DNA of 64,000 bases from Novosphingobium lindaniclasticum LE124 (GCF_000445125.1 NZ_ATHL01000024.1:1-64000); one strand, 5' to 3'; shown: positions 1 through 9,034, numbered from the stretch's first letter. The notes: generated from the letters alone by a model not told the origin. Numbers and translations are program-made.

Positions 1-1
1 G

Positions 2-1348
2 CCGGTGCCGGGCGGGCGAACCGCACCGCCCTGCACGCCGCAGAGCCTGCGCTGGACGGAGGACTGGACCTGCCTGGCCGATCCCGCCAAGCGGACCTCT
101 CCGCTGGAGGCGCTGCGCTACCTGCCCCTGGGAGACGACCCCGACGTCTACCTCTCCATCGGCGGAGAGGCGCGATACAACTATACCTACTGGAGCGCGC
201 TCAACATGGGCGCCAAAGGCAAGGATAAGCTCTCCGCCCTTCAGCAGCGCCTGCGCCTGGTGGCAGACCTGCACCTGGGGCGCAACGTGCGCGCTTTCGT
301 GGAACTGGGTGACAACCGCGAATTCTTCGAGACGTTCGCCACCCCGCCCAACCGCGACAAGCTGGACATCAACCAGGCCTTCGTGGATGTGACGCTGCCG
401 GTCGGCGAGACGACCAAGCTGACCCTGCGGCCGGGCCGGTTCGAGATGCCGATCGGCAATGGCAAGCTGGTGGGCCTGCGTGACGGGGTGAACGTCCGCT
501 ACGTCTACCAGGGCATTCGCGGCACGCTGATCGAGGAAGGAAAGTTCCGGGTCGATGCCTTTGCGGTCAAGCCGGTGACCTTCGAACCCGGCATGTTCGA
601 CGACAGCCCCGAGAAGGGCCGCCACTTCAACGGCGTCTACCTCGCCAGCGCGCCGGGGCTTCTGGCGCCCAATCTGGCGGTCGACCTTTACTGGTACGAC
701 CTCTACCGCGAGAACGCCCGCTACGCCGCGCTGACCGGAACCGAGAGCCGCCGCAGCTGGGGCCTGCGCCTCTCCGGACGCGCCCGCGGCTTCGACTGGG
801 ACGCGGAGGGCACGTATCAGAACGGCAGCTTTGCCGGACGGAAGATCCAGGCATGGGGCATGCTGCTGGAGGGTGGCTATACGTTCGCCGACATGCCGAT
901 GAAGCCCCGCCTCGGTGCGCGATTCAACTGGTTCAGCGGCGATGACGATCCGGGCGACGGCAAGATCGGTACGTTCGCACCTCCCTTCCCGCGTACGCCG
1001 CTCTACAGCGATGCGGGCTGGCTCAACATGTCCAACCTGATCGACGTGACACCCACGCTGACGGTGAAGCCCACCAAGAAGCTCACTCTGGTCGGCGGGC
1101 CGGAACTGTTCTGGCGCGCGACTTCCGCCGATGCCGTCTATGCCGGACCGACCAACTTCCCGCTGCTGCGTCCGACCGACGGTAGCCGCTTCGTCGGCAC
1201 GGGACTGAACGCGCAGGCCGACTACCTGATGACGAAAAACCTCAGTTTCCATGCGTTCTTCACGCATTTCATCGCCAGCGATTCCCTCAAGTCGGGCGGC
1301 GGACGAAATTCGGATTACTTCGGCTTCTGGGCCGCGTTCCGGTTCTGA
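2..1348 (+). CDS. Alginate-export-family outer-membrane porin (5' partial)
   Basis: The frame is open from the left edge, so the N-terminus and signal peptide lie outside the window; the GTG at 5 is probably not the start. The visible 447 residues alternate short amphipathic strands and end in an aromatic C-terminal residue (FWAAFRF), as expected for a beta-barrel. Early residues (LRYLPLGDDPDVYLSIGGEARYNY region) and the whole layout match the alginate-export/OprD-like porin family used for diffusion of small acids. It ends 7 bp before the convergent LysR gene. Next to an aromatic catabolic operon it is likely the outer-membrane entry route for aromatic acids; that substrate is inferred. Confidence 0.8.
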   Translation, partial: PVPGGRTAPPCTPQSLRWTEDWTCLADPAKRTSPLEALRYLPLGDDPDVYLSIGGEARYNYTYWSALNMGAKGKDKLSALQQRLRLVADLHLGRNVRAFVELGDNREFFETFATPPNRDKLDINQAFVDVTLPVGETTKLTLRPGRFEMPIGNGKLVGLRDGVNVRYVYQGIRGTLIEEGKFRVDAFAVKPVTFEPGMFDDSPEKGRHFNGVYLASAPGLLAPNLAVDLYWYDLYRENARYAALTGTESRRSWGLRLSGRARGFDWDAEGTYQNGSFAGRKIQAWGMLLEGGYTFADMPMKPRLGARFNWFSGDDDPGDGKIGTFAPPFPRTPLYSDAGWLNMSNLIDVTPTLTVKPTKKLTLVGGPELFWRATSADAVYAGPTNFPLLRPTDGSRFVGTGLNAQADYLMTKNLSFHAFFTHFIASDSLKSGGGRNSDYFGFWAAFRF

Positions 1349-1355
1349 TGTCCGG

Positions 1356-2300
1356 TCAGTCCGCGCTCTCGACGATGTCGCTCTCTTCGAGGCGGGCGAT
1401 TTCCCGTTGCAGCTCCGCCAGCAGCAATTTTCCGGCATCACCCAGCGGTCCCCGGTGGATGATCCCGGCCGGACGCGGCGCGGAAGGGACCGCCACCGGC
1501 AGGATCCGCATGGTGTCCCTTGCCAGATCGCCCGCGACGAGGATACGGGGTACGGCGCTGACGAACGTGCCGGAGAGCAGCAACTCGCGCATGAAGCCAA
1601 CGGAAGTCGATTGCACAGCGGCATCGGTTTCCAGCCCGAGCTGCTCCAGGATTTCCCTCACGTCGCGCTCCATCAAGGTGCTCACCGAAGGCAGCACGAG
1701 CGTATAGCGCTGCACGTCCGCCACGGTCACGGCAGGAAGATCGAAGAGCGGATGGTCGCTGCGGGCGACCAGCGAGATCGGCTCGTCATAGAGCACCCGG
1801 CGTACGAGATCGTCCGGCTGCGACGGCGGATAGAGGCGGCCGACGATGATATCGATTTCGCCCGACAGCAGGGCCGGGATCATCTGGTCCGTTTTCCCTT
1901 CGATGACGGAAATCGCCAGGCCCGCCGCCTGCTCCCCGGCATTGGCCAGCAAGGCCGGCAGCAGTCCATGTGCCGCCACCGGGAGAGCGCCGACACGGAT
2001 CGTGCGCTTCTGCCCGTCCGACAACTGGTCCAATTGCGCCTCGAGTTCCCGGATGGTGGTCAGCAGCTTGCGCGCACCTGCCGTCAGCAGAGCGCCCGTC
2101 GCATTGGGACGCACGCCGCGAGGATGGCGTTCGAAGATCTCGGCACCGACGATCTCCTCCACTTCCTGCAACGTGCGCGACAACGCGGGCTGACTGACCC
2201 GCAACGCGCGCGACGCGCGGAGCAGGCTCTTGTGCTGCTCCAGCGCGTCGATCACCCGCAAATGGCGGATCTTGAGTCGTTGTTCGAGGTAATGCGCCAA
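1356..2300 (-). CDS. LysR-family transcriptional regulator (GbpR/PcaQ-like)
   Basis: About 314 residues: an N-terminal winged HTH (LKIRHLRVIDALEQHKSLLR, then SQPALSRTLQEVEEIVG) and a C-terminal periplasmic-binding-like effector domain. The first residues matching the family are LEQRLKIRHL, which favours the TTG at 2300, just 1 bp after the stop of the formaldehyde dehydrogenase gene. An upstream start would have to overlap that gene. It is the last gene of the aromatic operon, so its level follows operon expression. LysR proteins of this branch usually bind aromatic acids or ring-cleavage products; the effector here is unknown. Confidence 0.85.
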   Translation of the reverse strand: MAHYLEQRLKIRHLRVIDALEQHKSLLRASRALRVSQPALSRTLQEVEEIVGAEIFERHPRGVRPNATGALLTAGARKLLTTIRELEAQLDQLSDGQKRTIRVGALPVAAHGLLPALLANAGEQAAGLAISVIEGKTDQMIPALLSGEIDIIVGRLYPPSQPDDLVRRVLYDEPISLVARSDHPLFDLPAVTVADVQRYTLVLPSVSTLMERDVREILEQLGLETDAAVQSTSVGFMRELLLSGTFVSAVPRILVAGDLARDTMRILPVAVPSAPRPAGIIHRGPLGDAGKLLLAELQREIARLEESDIVESAD

Positions 2301-2301
2301 G

Positions 2302-3486
2302 TCAGGATGCCACCAGGCCGTGCGGATCGATGACGAACTTGGCCGCCGCGCCCTTGTCGAAAGTCGCGTAACCCTTGGGCGCATCCTCCAAAGAGATCAC
2401 TTGCGCGTTGACGATGTCGGCGATCGGCAAACGGTCGTGCAGCAAGGCCATCATCAACTGCCGATTGTATTTCAGCACGGGCGTTTGCCCCGTGTGGAAG
2501 CTGTGCGACTTGGCCCATCCCAGCCCCAATCGCAGGCTGAGATTGCCGGTCTTCGCCTGTGCCTCGTGCGCGCCGGGGTCTTCCGTGACGTATAGCCCCG
2601 GAATGCCGATGGAGCCCGCCGCGCGGGTGACTTCCATCATCTGGTTGAGCACGATGGCGGGCTGCTCCTTGCCGCCGTGACCGACCGCTTCGAAGCCCAC
2701 CGCGTCGATGGCGCTGTCCACCTCCGGCACACCGATCACTTGCTCAACCAGGTCGCCCAGCCGATCGTGGCTGGAGAGATCGATCGGTTCGAAGCCCACC
2801 TTCCTGGCGTGAGCCAGGCGATCGGGGTTGAAATCGCCGATCATCACCACGGCCGCGCCGAGCAGGCGGGCGGAGGCCGCTGCCGCGAGGCCCACTGGCC
2901 CCGCCCCCGCCACATAGACGGTGGAGCCGACGCCCACGCCGGCATTGACCGCACCGTGAAAGCCGGTGGGCAGGATGTCCGTCAGCATCGTGAGGTCGCG
3001 GATCTTGGCCATGGCCCGGTCGCGATCGGGGAACTTGAGCAGGTTGAAATCGGCATAGGGCACCATGACGTAGCGCGCCTGTCCGCCGATCCAGTCGCCC
3101 ATGTCGACATAGCCATAGGCTCCGCCCGCGCGCCCGTCGTTTACCGTCAGGCATACGCCGGTGTCTCCGTGGCGGCAGGTGCGGCAGCGGCCGCATGCGA
3201 CGTTGAACGGCACCGAGACCAGATCACCCACGTCGAGCATCTCGACATCGGCGCCCTTCTCGATGACTTCGCCGGTGATCTCGTGACCGAGCACCAGGCC
3301 CGCCGGAGCGGTGGTGCGGCCGCGCACCATGTGCTGGTCGGATCCGCAGATGTTGGTGGTCACGATCTTGAGGATGACCGCGTGATCGATCTTACGGCCG
3401 CGCGGATCCTCGAACTTGGGGTCGGGAATGTCCCGAACCTCGACTTTGCCGGGTTCCAGATAGACGACGCCGCGATTGCTGCTCAT
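2302..3486 (-). CDS. fdhA: Zinc-dependent glutathione-independent formaldehyde dehydrogenase
   Basis: 394 residues, the usual length for the PFDH subfamily of medium-chain dehydrogenases. Catalytic zinc ligands C47 and H68-E69 are visible, a structural zinc lobe has C98, C101, C104 and C112, and the Rossmann motif GAGPVGLAAAA follows. The family oxidises formaldehyde to formate with NAD+. It starts in a 4-bp ATGA overlap with vanB. Rieske O-demethylases release the methyl group as formaldehyde, so its job is most likely to remove that product. A broader alcohol or aldehyde substrate range cannot be excluded. Confidence 0.85.
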   Translation of the reverse strand: MSSNRGVVYLEPGKVEVRDIPDPKFEDPRGRKIDHAVILKIVTTNICGSDQHMVRGRTTAPAGLVLGHEITGEVIEKGADVEMLDVGDLVSVPFNVACGRCRTCRHGDTGVCLTVNDGRAGGAYGYVDMGDWIGGQARYVMVPYADFNLLKFPDRDRAMAKIRDLTMLTDILPTGFHGAVNAGVGVGSTVYVAGAGPVGLAAAASARLLGAAVVMIGDFNPDRLAHARKVGFEPIDLSSHDRLGDLVEQVIGVPEVDSAIDAVGFEAVGHGGKEQPAIVLNQMMEVTRAAGSIGIPGLYVTEDPGAHEAQAKTGNLSLRLGLGWAKSHSFHTGQTPVLKYNRQLMMALLHDRLPIADIVNAQVISLEDAPKGYATFDKGAAAKFVIDPHGLVAS

Positions 3487-4505
3487 GCAGGTTCTCCCAT
3501 GGAAAGTTCAGGTCCGGCGAAAGCAAAGGCATCGTCGCCTCGCCACGCCGGTTCGATCGTCACGCTGCCCCCTGCCACGCGCGAGACACAGGCGCACATC
3601 TGGCGATTTTCGCGGTGCTGGCGGGGCGAGAAGAAGACATCGCGATGATCCATCTCGCCCTCCGCCTCGACGATCTCCACCGCACAGAGGCCGCATTCCC
3701 CGCGCCTGCATTCGAACACGACCTCTACGCCCGCCGCTTCAAGGGCATCCAGCATGGATTCGTTCTCGCGCACCAGCACTTCTGCGCCAAGCCGCGGGAC
3801 CTTCACGGTGAACGCCTTGGCCGCGTGGCTGCCGCTCGATCCGAAGGTTTCATACCGCAGTTTGGAGCGCGGACGCCCTGCTTCCTCCCAGGCGCCTCGC
3901 ACGGCTTCCATCAATCCTAGCGGACCGCACATGTAGAGTTCGCCGTCCGGGTGCATGCGACGGATCTCGTCCGCAATGTCGATCTGCTCGCCTCGGTCGG
4001 ATGCGAAGAGAGCCAGCCTATCGCCCAGGAACCCGGCCAGTTCCTCGCCATAGGCGAACTCGCCTGCGGAGCGGGCGGCGTAGACCATGCGGACATCCGT
4101 ACCGCGCCCCGCAAGTTGCGCAGCCATCGCCACCATCGGCGTAATGCCGACACCTCCGGCCAAGAGCAGGTAATGCGGAGCGCCGTGCATGAGCGGGAAA
4201 TCGCAACGCGGCGGCGCGACGGCCAGCGCGTCACCCGATCGAAGGCGCCACATATAGGCCGAGCCGCCCCGGCTCTCCGGCTGGCGCTTCACGGCGATGC
4301 GCAACGTGGAACCCTCTTGACCGACGACCGAATAGGACCGCTGGTCGATCCTGCCACCCAGATCGACCTGCACCTTGACGTGACTGCCGGGCGGGCAGGC
4401 GGCGGCGCGATCCAGGACGATGCCGAACTCTCGGATAGTCGGCGTGACATCGCGAATGGAGGTCACGCGGCCCGATTGCCAGCCGGCGGGAATCTCGCCG
4501 CTCAT
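3483..4505 (-). CDS. vanB: Vanillate O-demethylase reductase subunit (VanB-type)
   Basis: 340 residues in the phthalate-dioxygenase-reductase order. A flavin-binding barrel has R56-S-Y-S, a nucleotide domain has GGVGITP at 117-123 and CGPLGLM near 193, and a C-terminal plant-type 2Fe-2S domain has C266, C271, C274 and C304. It passes electrons from NADH to the Rieske oxygenase. The ATG at 4505 overlaps the vanA stop by 4 bp (ATGA), which argues for translational coupling and for this start. Vanillate as the substrate is inferred from VanA and the VanR-like operator. Confidence 0.85.
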   Translation of the reverse strand: MSGEIPAGWQSGRVTSIRDVTPTIREFGIVLDRAAACPPGSHVKVQVDLGGRIDQRSYSVVGQEGSTLRIAVKRQPESRGGSAYMWRLRSGDALAVAPPRCDFPLMHGAPHYLLLAGGVGITPMVAMAAQLAGRGTDVRMVYAARSAGEFAYGEELAGFLGDRLALFASDRGEQIDIADEIRRMHPDGELYMCGPLGLMEAVRGAWEEAGRPRSKLRYETFGSSGSHAAKAFTVKVPRLGAEVLVRENESMLDALEAAGVEVVFECRRGECGLCAVEIVEAEGEMDHRDVFFSPRQHRENRQMCACVSRVAGGSVTIEPAWRGDDAFAFAGPELSMGEPA

Positions 4506-5554
4506 TCCGCAGCCTCCGCCAGGACCGGCCCATTTTCCGCTGCTATCATGCGATCGATCGCGCGACGCGCCCACATGGAGCCGGCATCGATGTTGAGGTT
4601 GTAGAAGACGTGATCGGGATGTTCATCGATGGCGCGCTGCTGCGCTTCGATCACCGTCTCGTCTTCCAGCATGATGCCGCCGCCTGCATCGAGGACGCGG
4701 CGCGTATGGGCCTGATCGCCTATGTTGTAGTTGCGGAGATGGGCCCAGAAATAATAGCAGGTCTTGTCGGTCGAGGGCGTGGGCAGATGCAGCACACGCA
4801 TGTCGACGCCTTGCGAGCGGTCGCCCTCTGGCGCACCGCTTCCGGCGGGTGCGACACCCACTTCCAGATAGATCACCGAAGGCGCCAGGAAGTTGATGAC
4901 CTGCCAGCGATCGGTCTTGCCCGGCTTGCCGAGCTGCCCCGCCCAGAACGGCGGCGCTTCCTCGTCCAGCACCCAGCGTTCGACCCGGGCGGTGCGTTCG
5001 CCGTGATAGGCATCGAACGGCGCCTCGGCGAGCGCCTCGTTTCCGATGCTGGAGGAATGGACGAACGTCTCGTGGGTCAGGTCCATGAGGTTGTCGATCA
5101 CCAGGCGATAGTCGGCCTTCACCTCGGTCATGCTGCCGTCCCCCGCCCAATCCGGGTGATCGGGCCAGGGCAGGTCGGGGATGAGCGCCGGATCGGCCAG
5201 CGCGGCATCGCCCGGCCAGACCCAGACGAAGCGATGGCGCTGCGCCACCGGGAACGCGCGCACGCAGGCCGAAGGGTTGATCGTCTCCTGCGAGGGCATG
5301 TGGGTGCAGCGCCCGTTGGGGCCGAACACCAGCCCATGATAGCCGCAGCGGACTTCGTCTCCCTGGAGCGTGCCGATCGAAAGCGGTACCAGCCGGTGCC
5401 AGCATGCATCCTCCAGCGCCACCGGCGTGCCGTCCTGCCGGCGATAGAGAACCATCTTGCGGTTGCAGATCGTCCGCGGCAGCAGGCTGCGCCCGACTTC
5501 CGCGTCCCACGCCGCGACATACCAGGCGTTCATCGGAAATGTCTGTGTCGTCAT
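4502..5554 (-). CDS. vanA: Vanillate O-demethylase oxygenase subunit (VanA-type Rieske)
   Basis: 350 residues. The N-terminal Rieske 2Fe-2S motif has C51-x-H53 and C70-x2-H73; the residue between the first pair is Trp rather than the common Pro. The catalytic iron site sits in IDNLMDLTHETFVHSS, with H161 and H166 and D158 bridging to the neighbouring cluster. The phrases MNAWYVAAW, CGYHGLVFGPNG and LNIDAG follow VanA closely. It demethylates vanillate-like 3-methoxybenzoates to the catechol plus formaldehyde. The start at 5554 is 22 bp after ligA. Other methoxylated benzoates are possible substrates. Confidence 0.85.
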   Translation of the reverse strand: MTTQTFPMNAWYVAAWDAEVGRSLLPRTICNRKMVLYRRQDGTPVALEDACWHRLVPLSIGTLQGDEVRCGYHGLVFGPNGRCTHMPSQETINPSACVRAFPVAQRHRFVWVWPGDAALADPALIPDLPWPDHPDWAGDGSMTEVKADYRLVIDNLMDLTHETFVHSSSIGNEALAEAPFDAYHGERTARVERWVLDEEAPPFWAGQLGKPGKTDRWQVINFLAPSVIYLEVGVAPAGSGAPEGDRSQGVDMRVLHLPTPSTDKTCYYFWAHLRNYNIGDQAHTRRVLDAGGGIMLEDETVIEAQQRAIDEHPDHVFYNLNIDAGSMWARRAIDRMIAAENGPVLAEAAE

Positions 5555-5576
5555 GGTTTTTCTCCCAAGCCCCGCT

Positions 5577-5939
5577 TCACCGTGCATGCGGCACGGCGCG
5601 GGTCTGCATGAATTCCTCGAAACTCTCGCCGCGCATGATCGCGTAGACTTCGAGATTGGTTTTCCTGACCACGCGGGCCCACTTTTCGAGGACGAAGAAG
5701 TTGACGCCGGCCTGGACGATGCCCAGCCAGTCGCGCGCGCGCACCAGCGCCATCTCCTCGTCGTCGAGGCCAGCCGCGCGCATCGCCGCTTCCTCGTCGT
5801 CCCAGAAGGCCTGACGCGCCTCGGGCCGGATCATGTTCCAGAAGAAGCGGTTGAACGCGAGGCGGCGGTTGCAGGTGCGCAAGTCGAAGACGTAAGTGCC
5901 CTCGGGCATGCCCAGCGTCTGCGGGTTCTGCGTGAACAT
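5577..5939 (-). CDS. ligA: Protocatechuate 4,5-dioxygenase alpha subunit
   Basis: 120 residues, all-alpha, with the LigA-domain segments YVFDLRTCNRRLAFNRFF and RDWLGIVQAGVNFFVLEKWAR. LigA caps the active site of LigB in the extradiol enzyme that opens protocatechuate between C4 and C5. The ATG at 5939 shares one base with the ligB stop (TGATG), so the subunits are probably translationally coupled. The subunits are separate here, unlike the fused gallate dioxygenases (DesB/GalA). Confidence 0.9.
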   Translation of the reverse strand: MFTQNPQTLGMPEGTYVFDLRTCNRRLAFNRFFWNMIRPEARQAFWDDEEAAMRAAGLDDEEMALVRARDWLGIVQAGVNFFVLEKWARVVRKTNLEVYAIMRGESFEEFMQTRAVPHAR

Positions 5940-6817
5940 CAGGCGACCTCCCGCTCGCGCTGCGACCCCACTGCCGCATTCTCGCGTTCCTCGTACGTGA
6001 CGACGGTCATCGCCGTAGTGGTCATGAGGTAATAGTTGCGGTGCATCTCCTCGAGCGAGGCGCCCAGGGCGCCGCGCATCGCCAGCCACATGATCTGCTC
6101 GACGCTCTCCGCGCCGCCGAGCCGCACGTAGTCCGCATGGGTAAGCTGGGTCAGCCGCTCGGGATCGTCGCGCAGGGTTTCCAGGAAATCGAGATCCCAC
6201 TCGGTATTGTTGAAGCCCGTGCGCTCGCCGTGGATCTGGTGCGAAAGGCCGCCCGTGCCGACGACGACGACCTTGAGATCCTCAGGATAGCTCTCCACCG
6301 CGCGGCGCACGGCCTGCCCCAGCCGGTAGCAGCGCCGGGCCGTGGGCAAGGGGTATTGCAGGACGTTGATGGCGATCGGCACGACGGTGCCGGGCCAGTC
6401 CGGCTCATGCGGCCAGAGCAGCGGCAAGGGCGAGGCGATGCCGTGGTCGATCGGCTTGTTCTGGAAGAACGCCAGATCGAATTCCTCGTTCACCAGTGCC
6501 TCGCCGATATGCGCCTGGAAGTCCACGTCCCCCCGGATATCCGGAAGGCCCCGCAGGCCCGCGCCCTCGTCGGCAATCGGGAAGCGCTCGCCCACGCCCA
6601 ATGCGAACGTTGGGTAGAGGTCGAAGAACAGCGTGGTCGCGTGGTCGTTGTAGAAGAACAGCAGCACGTCGGGCTGCTTCTCGGCCAGCCATTTCGCGAC
6701 GGGCTTGTAGCCCTCGAACAGCGGGGCCCAGACGGGATCTTCCTGACGCCCCTTGTCGTAGGCGACGCCGATAGTGGGTACGTGCGACGTGCCGATGCCG
6801 CCGATTATTCTGGCCAT
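5939..6817 (-). CDS. ligB: Protocatechuate 4,5-dioxygenase beta (catalytic) subunit
   Basis: 292 residues of the class III extradiol dioxygenase family. By alignment from memory to LigB, the iron ligands are H12 (GTSHVPTIG), H59 (YNDHATTLF) and E240 (SVEQIMWLAMRGAL), with catalytic H193 in GGLSHQIHGER. It cleaves protocatechuate to 4-carboxy-2-hydroxymuconate semialdehyde. The start at 6817 lies 10 bp after the upstream Rieske gene. No ligC, ligI, ligJ or ligK follows, so later steps must be encoded elsewhere. A 3-O-methylgallate or gallate preference cannot be ruled out. Confidence 0.88.
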   Translation of the reverse strand: MARIIGGIGTSHVPTIGVAYDKGRQEDPVWAPLFEGYKPVAKWLAEKQPDVLLFFYNDHATTLFFDLYPTFALGVGERFPIADEGAGLRGLPDIRGDVDFQAHIGEALVNEEFDLAFFQNKPIDHGIASPLPLLWPHEPDWPGTVVPIAINVLQYPLPTARRCYRLGQAVRRAVESYPEDLKVVVVGTGGLSHQIHGERTGFNNTEWDLDFLETLRDDPERLTQLTHADYVRLGGAESVEQIMWLAMRGALGASLEEMHRNYYLMTTTAMTVVTYEERENAAVGSQREREVA

Positions 6818-6827
6818 GTCTGTCTCC

Positions 6828-7922
6828 TCAGAGCCCGCGCGCCTGCTCGGCCTCGGCACGCTCGAAGATCGAGCGACGCATCAGCAGGCCGGGCTTGTCG
6901 GGGGCGAAATTCAGGTCGAACTGCGGTTCGGAATCCAGCGCGACGGTCTGTGCGATCCATTCCAGCGCGTCCACGTCTTCCAGGTACGCCTTCTCCGACG
7001 CCGTGCGCAGGAACTCGTCCGCCTCCATGTCGTCCAGCTTCTGGTCGCGCGAATTGAACCACCAGTAGTGGAGCGAAGTCTGTGTTTCCGGCGTGATGAG
7101 ATGGGTGATATTGAAGCGGTACTTGATCGGCCTGCCCGAGGCGTCTTCGTTGTCCGTGACGCTGGCATAGGCGGTATGGAGCGCCGGGGAGACATAACGG
7201 GCTTCCGAGAAGCGATCGACGCGCTTGTCCATCAGCCCCATCGGGATCCCGTAGATGCCGGGAGGCGGCGCGTTTCGAAGCGCGCGGTAGATGACGACGA
7301 CATCGTCCTCCAGTCGCACGTCCAGCTTGGAACGCGCGAACTCGGGCGTGCCCACGGTGCCCGGATGGAGAAACGGGAAATGCGTCTGGTCGAGCAGGTT
7401 TTCGTGCATCGCCACATAGTCGGACTTGATGTGATAGGCCCCGCGCACGCTCTTCCACTCAGGACTTGCAAGCCAGGAGGTATCCGGAATCAGCGCTTCA
7501 TCGGCGTGATCGGGGTCGCCCATCCAGATCCACACCAGGGGCCCGCGTTCCGCCGTAGGGAAAGCGGCAACGTTGGCATTGGTCGGCACGATCGGCATCG
7601 AAGGCATGTTCACGCAGCGGCCCGAGGGATCGAACTGCATGCCGTGATAGCCGCAGACCAGCACGTCGCCTTCCAGCCGGCCCTTGGCGAGCGGGAACGA
7701 GCGGTGCGGGCAGCGGTTGCGCACAGCCACGGGCTCTCCCGCCAGTGTCCGATAGAGCGCGACGTCCACGCCCAGAAGTCGGCGGCTGAGGATATGGCGA
7801 CTGATTTCGTCCGCGAAGCCGGCAACGTACCAGCAGTTGCGCACGAGGGGCGTGTTCTGGTCGGCAAAGCGGCCCATCTCCAGTGGAGAGGCAGCGGCGG
7901 GGATGGCGGTCATCTGGTTCAT
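6828..7922 (-). CDS. Second Rieske non-heme iron oxygenase (aromatic O-demethylase-like)
   Basis: 364 residues. The Rieske motif is C71-P-H73 and C90-x2-H93; the mononuclear iron site is in HENLLDQTHFPFLHPG, with H181 and H186 and D178. The sequence is clearly different from the VanA-type protein in the same operon and resembles single-component oxygenases acting on substituted benzoates (vanillate, dicamba and phenoxybenzoate types). It lies 13 bp after its own reductase gene, so the two likely form a pair. Its substrate is unknown; a second methoxylated or carboxylated ring compound fits the context. Confidence 0.82.
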   Translation of the reverse strand: MNQMTAIPAAASPLEMGRFADQNTPLVRNCWYVAGFADEISRHILSRRLLGVDVALYRTLAGEPVAVRNRCPHRSFPLAKGRLEGDVLVCGYHGMQFDPSGRCVNMPSMPIVPTNANVAAFPTAERGPLVWIWMGDPDHADEALIPDTSWLASPEWKSVRGAYHIKSDYVAMHENLLDQTHFPFLHPGTVGTPEFARSKLDVRLEDDVVVIYRALRNAPPPGIYGIPMGLMDKRVDRFSEARYVSPALHTAYASVTDNEDASGRPIKYRFNITHLITPETQTSLHYWWFNSRDQKLDDMEADEFLRTASEKAYLEDVDALEWIAQTVALDSEPQFDLNFAPDKPGLLMRRSIFERAEAEQARGL

Positions 7923-7935
7923 GTCGGATCTCCGG

Positions 7936-8919
7936 TCAGGCGTCGAGTACGAGGGTGCCGCCGGGCACGCGCGACACGCAGATACACAGCGTGTCCCCGC
8001 CGGCGCGTTCCTCGTCGGAAAGATAGCTGTCGCGGTGGCTGATCCGCTCTCCCCCTTCCAGGACGGGCAGCGGGCACAATCCGCACTCCCCGCGTCGACA
8101 GTCCGACAGGACATCGATCCCGGAGGCGGTCAGCGCGTCGAGGATGCTGGTGTCTCGGCCGACTTCGACAGTGCGGCCGGTTCGGCGCAGTTCGACGGCG
8201 AAAGGCGCATCGTCGGGGGCGGGACCGGCGGTGAACCGCTCCGATCGCACCCGCGCGTCGGGCCAGCCCAAAGTTCGCGCAGCGCCGTGCACGGCCTCGA
8301 TCATCGGCAGCGGACCGCACACGTAGACTGCGGTATCGTCGCTCTGGGCGGCGAGCAGCGCAGCCAGATCGAGGTGCTCGGTGGCAGGATCGCCGCTGAT
8401 GTGCAGCCTGCCTGCCGCGCCTGCCAGCTCCATGGCTTCAGCGGCATAGGCGAGCTGCGCCTGCATGCGGCCGGCATAGACGAGTTCGAATGGCCGCCCG
8501 CGCCGCGCCAGGCTCCGCAGCATCGCGTAAATGGGCGTGATGCCGATGCCGCCGGCGATCAGCAGGCTGCGCCGATCGCGCAAGTCGAGCGGAAAGTTGT
8601 TCTTGGGCCGTGAGACCTTGAGCCGTGTGCCCGGAGCGAAAGTATCGTGGATGTGGGCGGATCCGCGCTGGCGATCCTCGCGCTGGACCGCGATCCGGTA
8701 ATGATCGGCCCGGTCGTCCGCAAGCCCCAGCCCGCCGACGAGCGAGTAGTGCCGCACGATCGGTCCGCTGTGATCGGAATGGGTGTGCAGTTCGACGTGC
8801 GCACCCGGCGCACCGCGAGGCAGCGGAGATCCGTCCGCCGATGCCAGGAGGTACTCGCGGATACGCGGCGTCAGCTGGCGCACGTCCGCCACCACCATGT
8901 CGATCAATTGCCCGTGCAT
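7936..8919 (-). CDS. Second Rieske oxygenase reductase (VanB-like ferredoxin reductase)
   Basis: 327 residues with flavin motif R56-H-Y-S, nucleotide motif GGIGITP near 123-129, CGPLPMIEA near 201, and a C-terminal 2Fe-2S cluster with C274, C279, C282 and C312. It is the first gene of the minus-strand operon and starts about 100 bp from a perfect TTTGGATCCAAA-type palindrome. It presumably feeds electrons to the Rieske oxygenase directly downstream. Having two reductases in one operon suggests each oxygenase keeps a dedicated partner. Confidence 0.83.
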   Translation of the reverse strand: MHGQLIDMVVADVRQLTPRIREYLLASADGSPLPRGAPGAHVELHTHSDHSGPIVRHYSLVGGLGLADDRADHYRIAVQREDRQRGSAHIHDTFAPGTRLKVSRPKNNFPLDLRDRRSLLIAGGIGITPIYAMLRSLARRGRPFELVYAGRMQAQLAYAAEAMELAGAAGRLHISGDPATEHLDLAALLAAQSDDTAVYVCGPLPMIEAVHGAARTLGWPDARVRSERFTAGPAPDDAPFAVELRRTGRTVEVGRDTSILDALTASGIDVLSDCRRGECGLCPLPVLEGGERISHRDSYLSDEERAGGDTLCICVSRVPGGTLVLDA

Positions 8920-9018
8920 CGGCCTCTCCTTGTCTGCCTGTTCCCATGGAGCGGAGCGGCTTGCCCGTTCCCGTGGAAACGATCGCGATCTCAGCCGCGA
9001 TTCGATGCTGTGATCATC

Positions 9019-9034
9019 ACTTTGGATCCAAAGT
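9019..9034. promoter_or_regulatory. VanR-type operator (perfect 16-bp palindrome)
   Basis: ACTTTGGATCCAAAGT is a perfect inverted repeat in the divergent promoter between the catabolic operon and the GntR gene. Its TTGGATCCAA core equals the core of the known VanR operator of Caulobacter (ATTGGATCCAAT). The adjacent GntR protein resembles VanR, so this is the probable repressor site. Binding itself is inferred. Confidence 0.75.

Noticed and set aside
5939..6817. Gallate or 3-O-methylgallate dioxygenase (DesB/DesZ) as the name for ligB
   Set aside because: A separate ligA subunit is coupled directly downstream, which fits protocatechuate 4,5-dioxygenase better; substrate preference cannot be settled from sequence alone.
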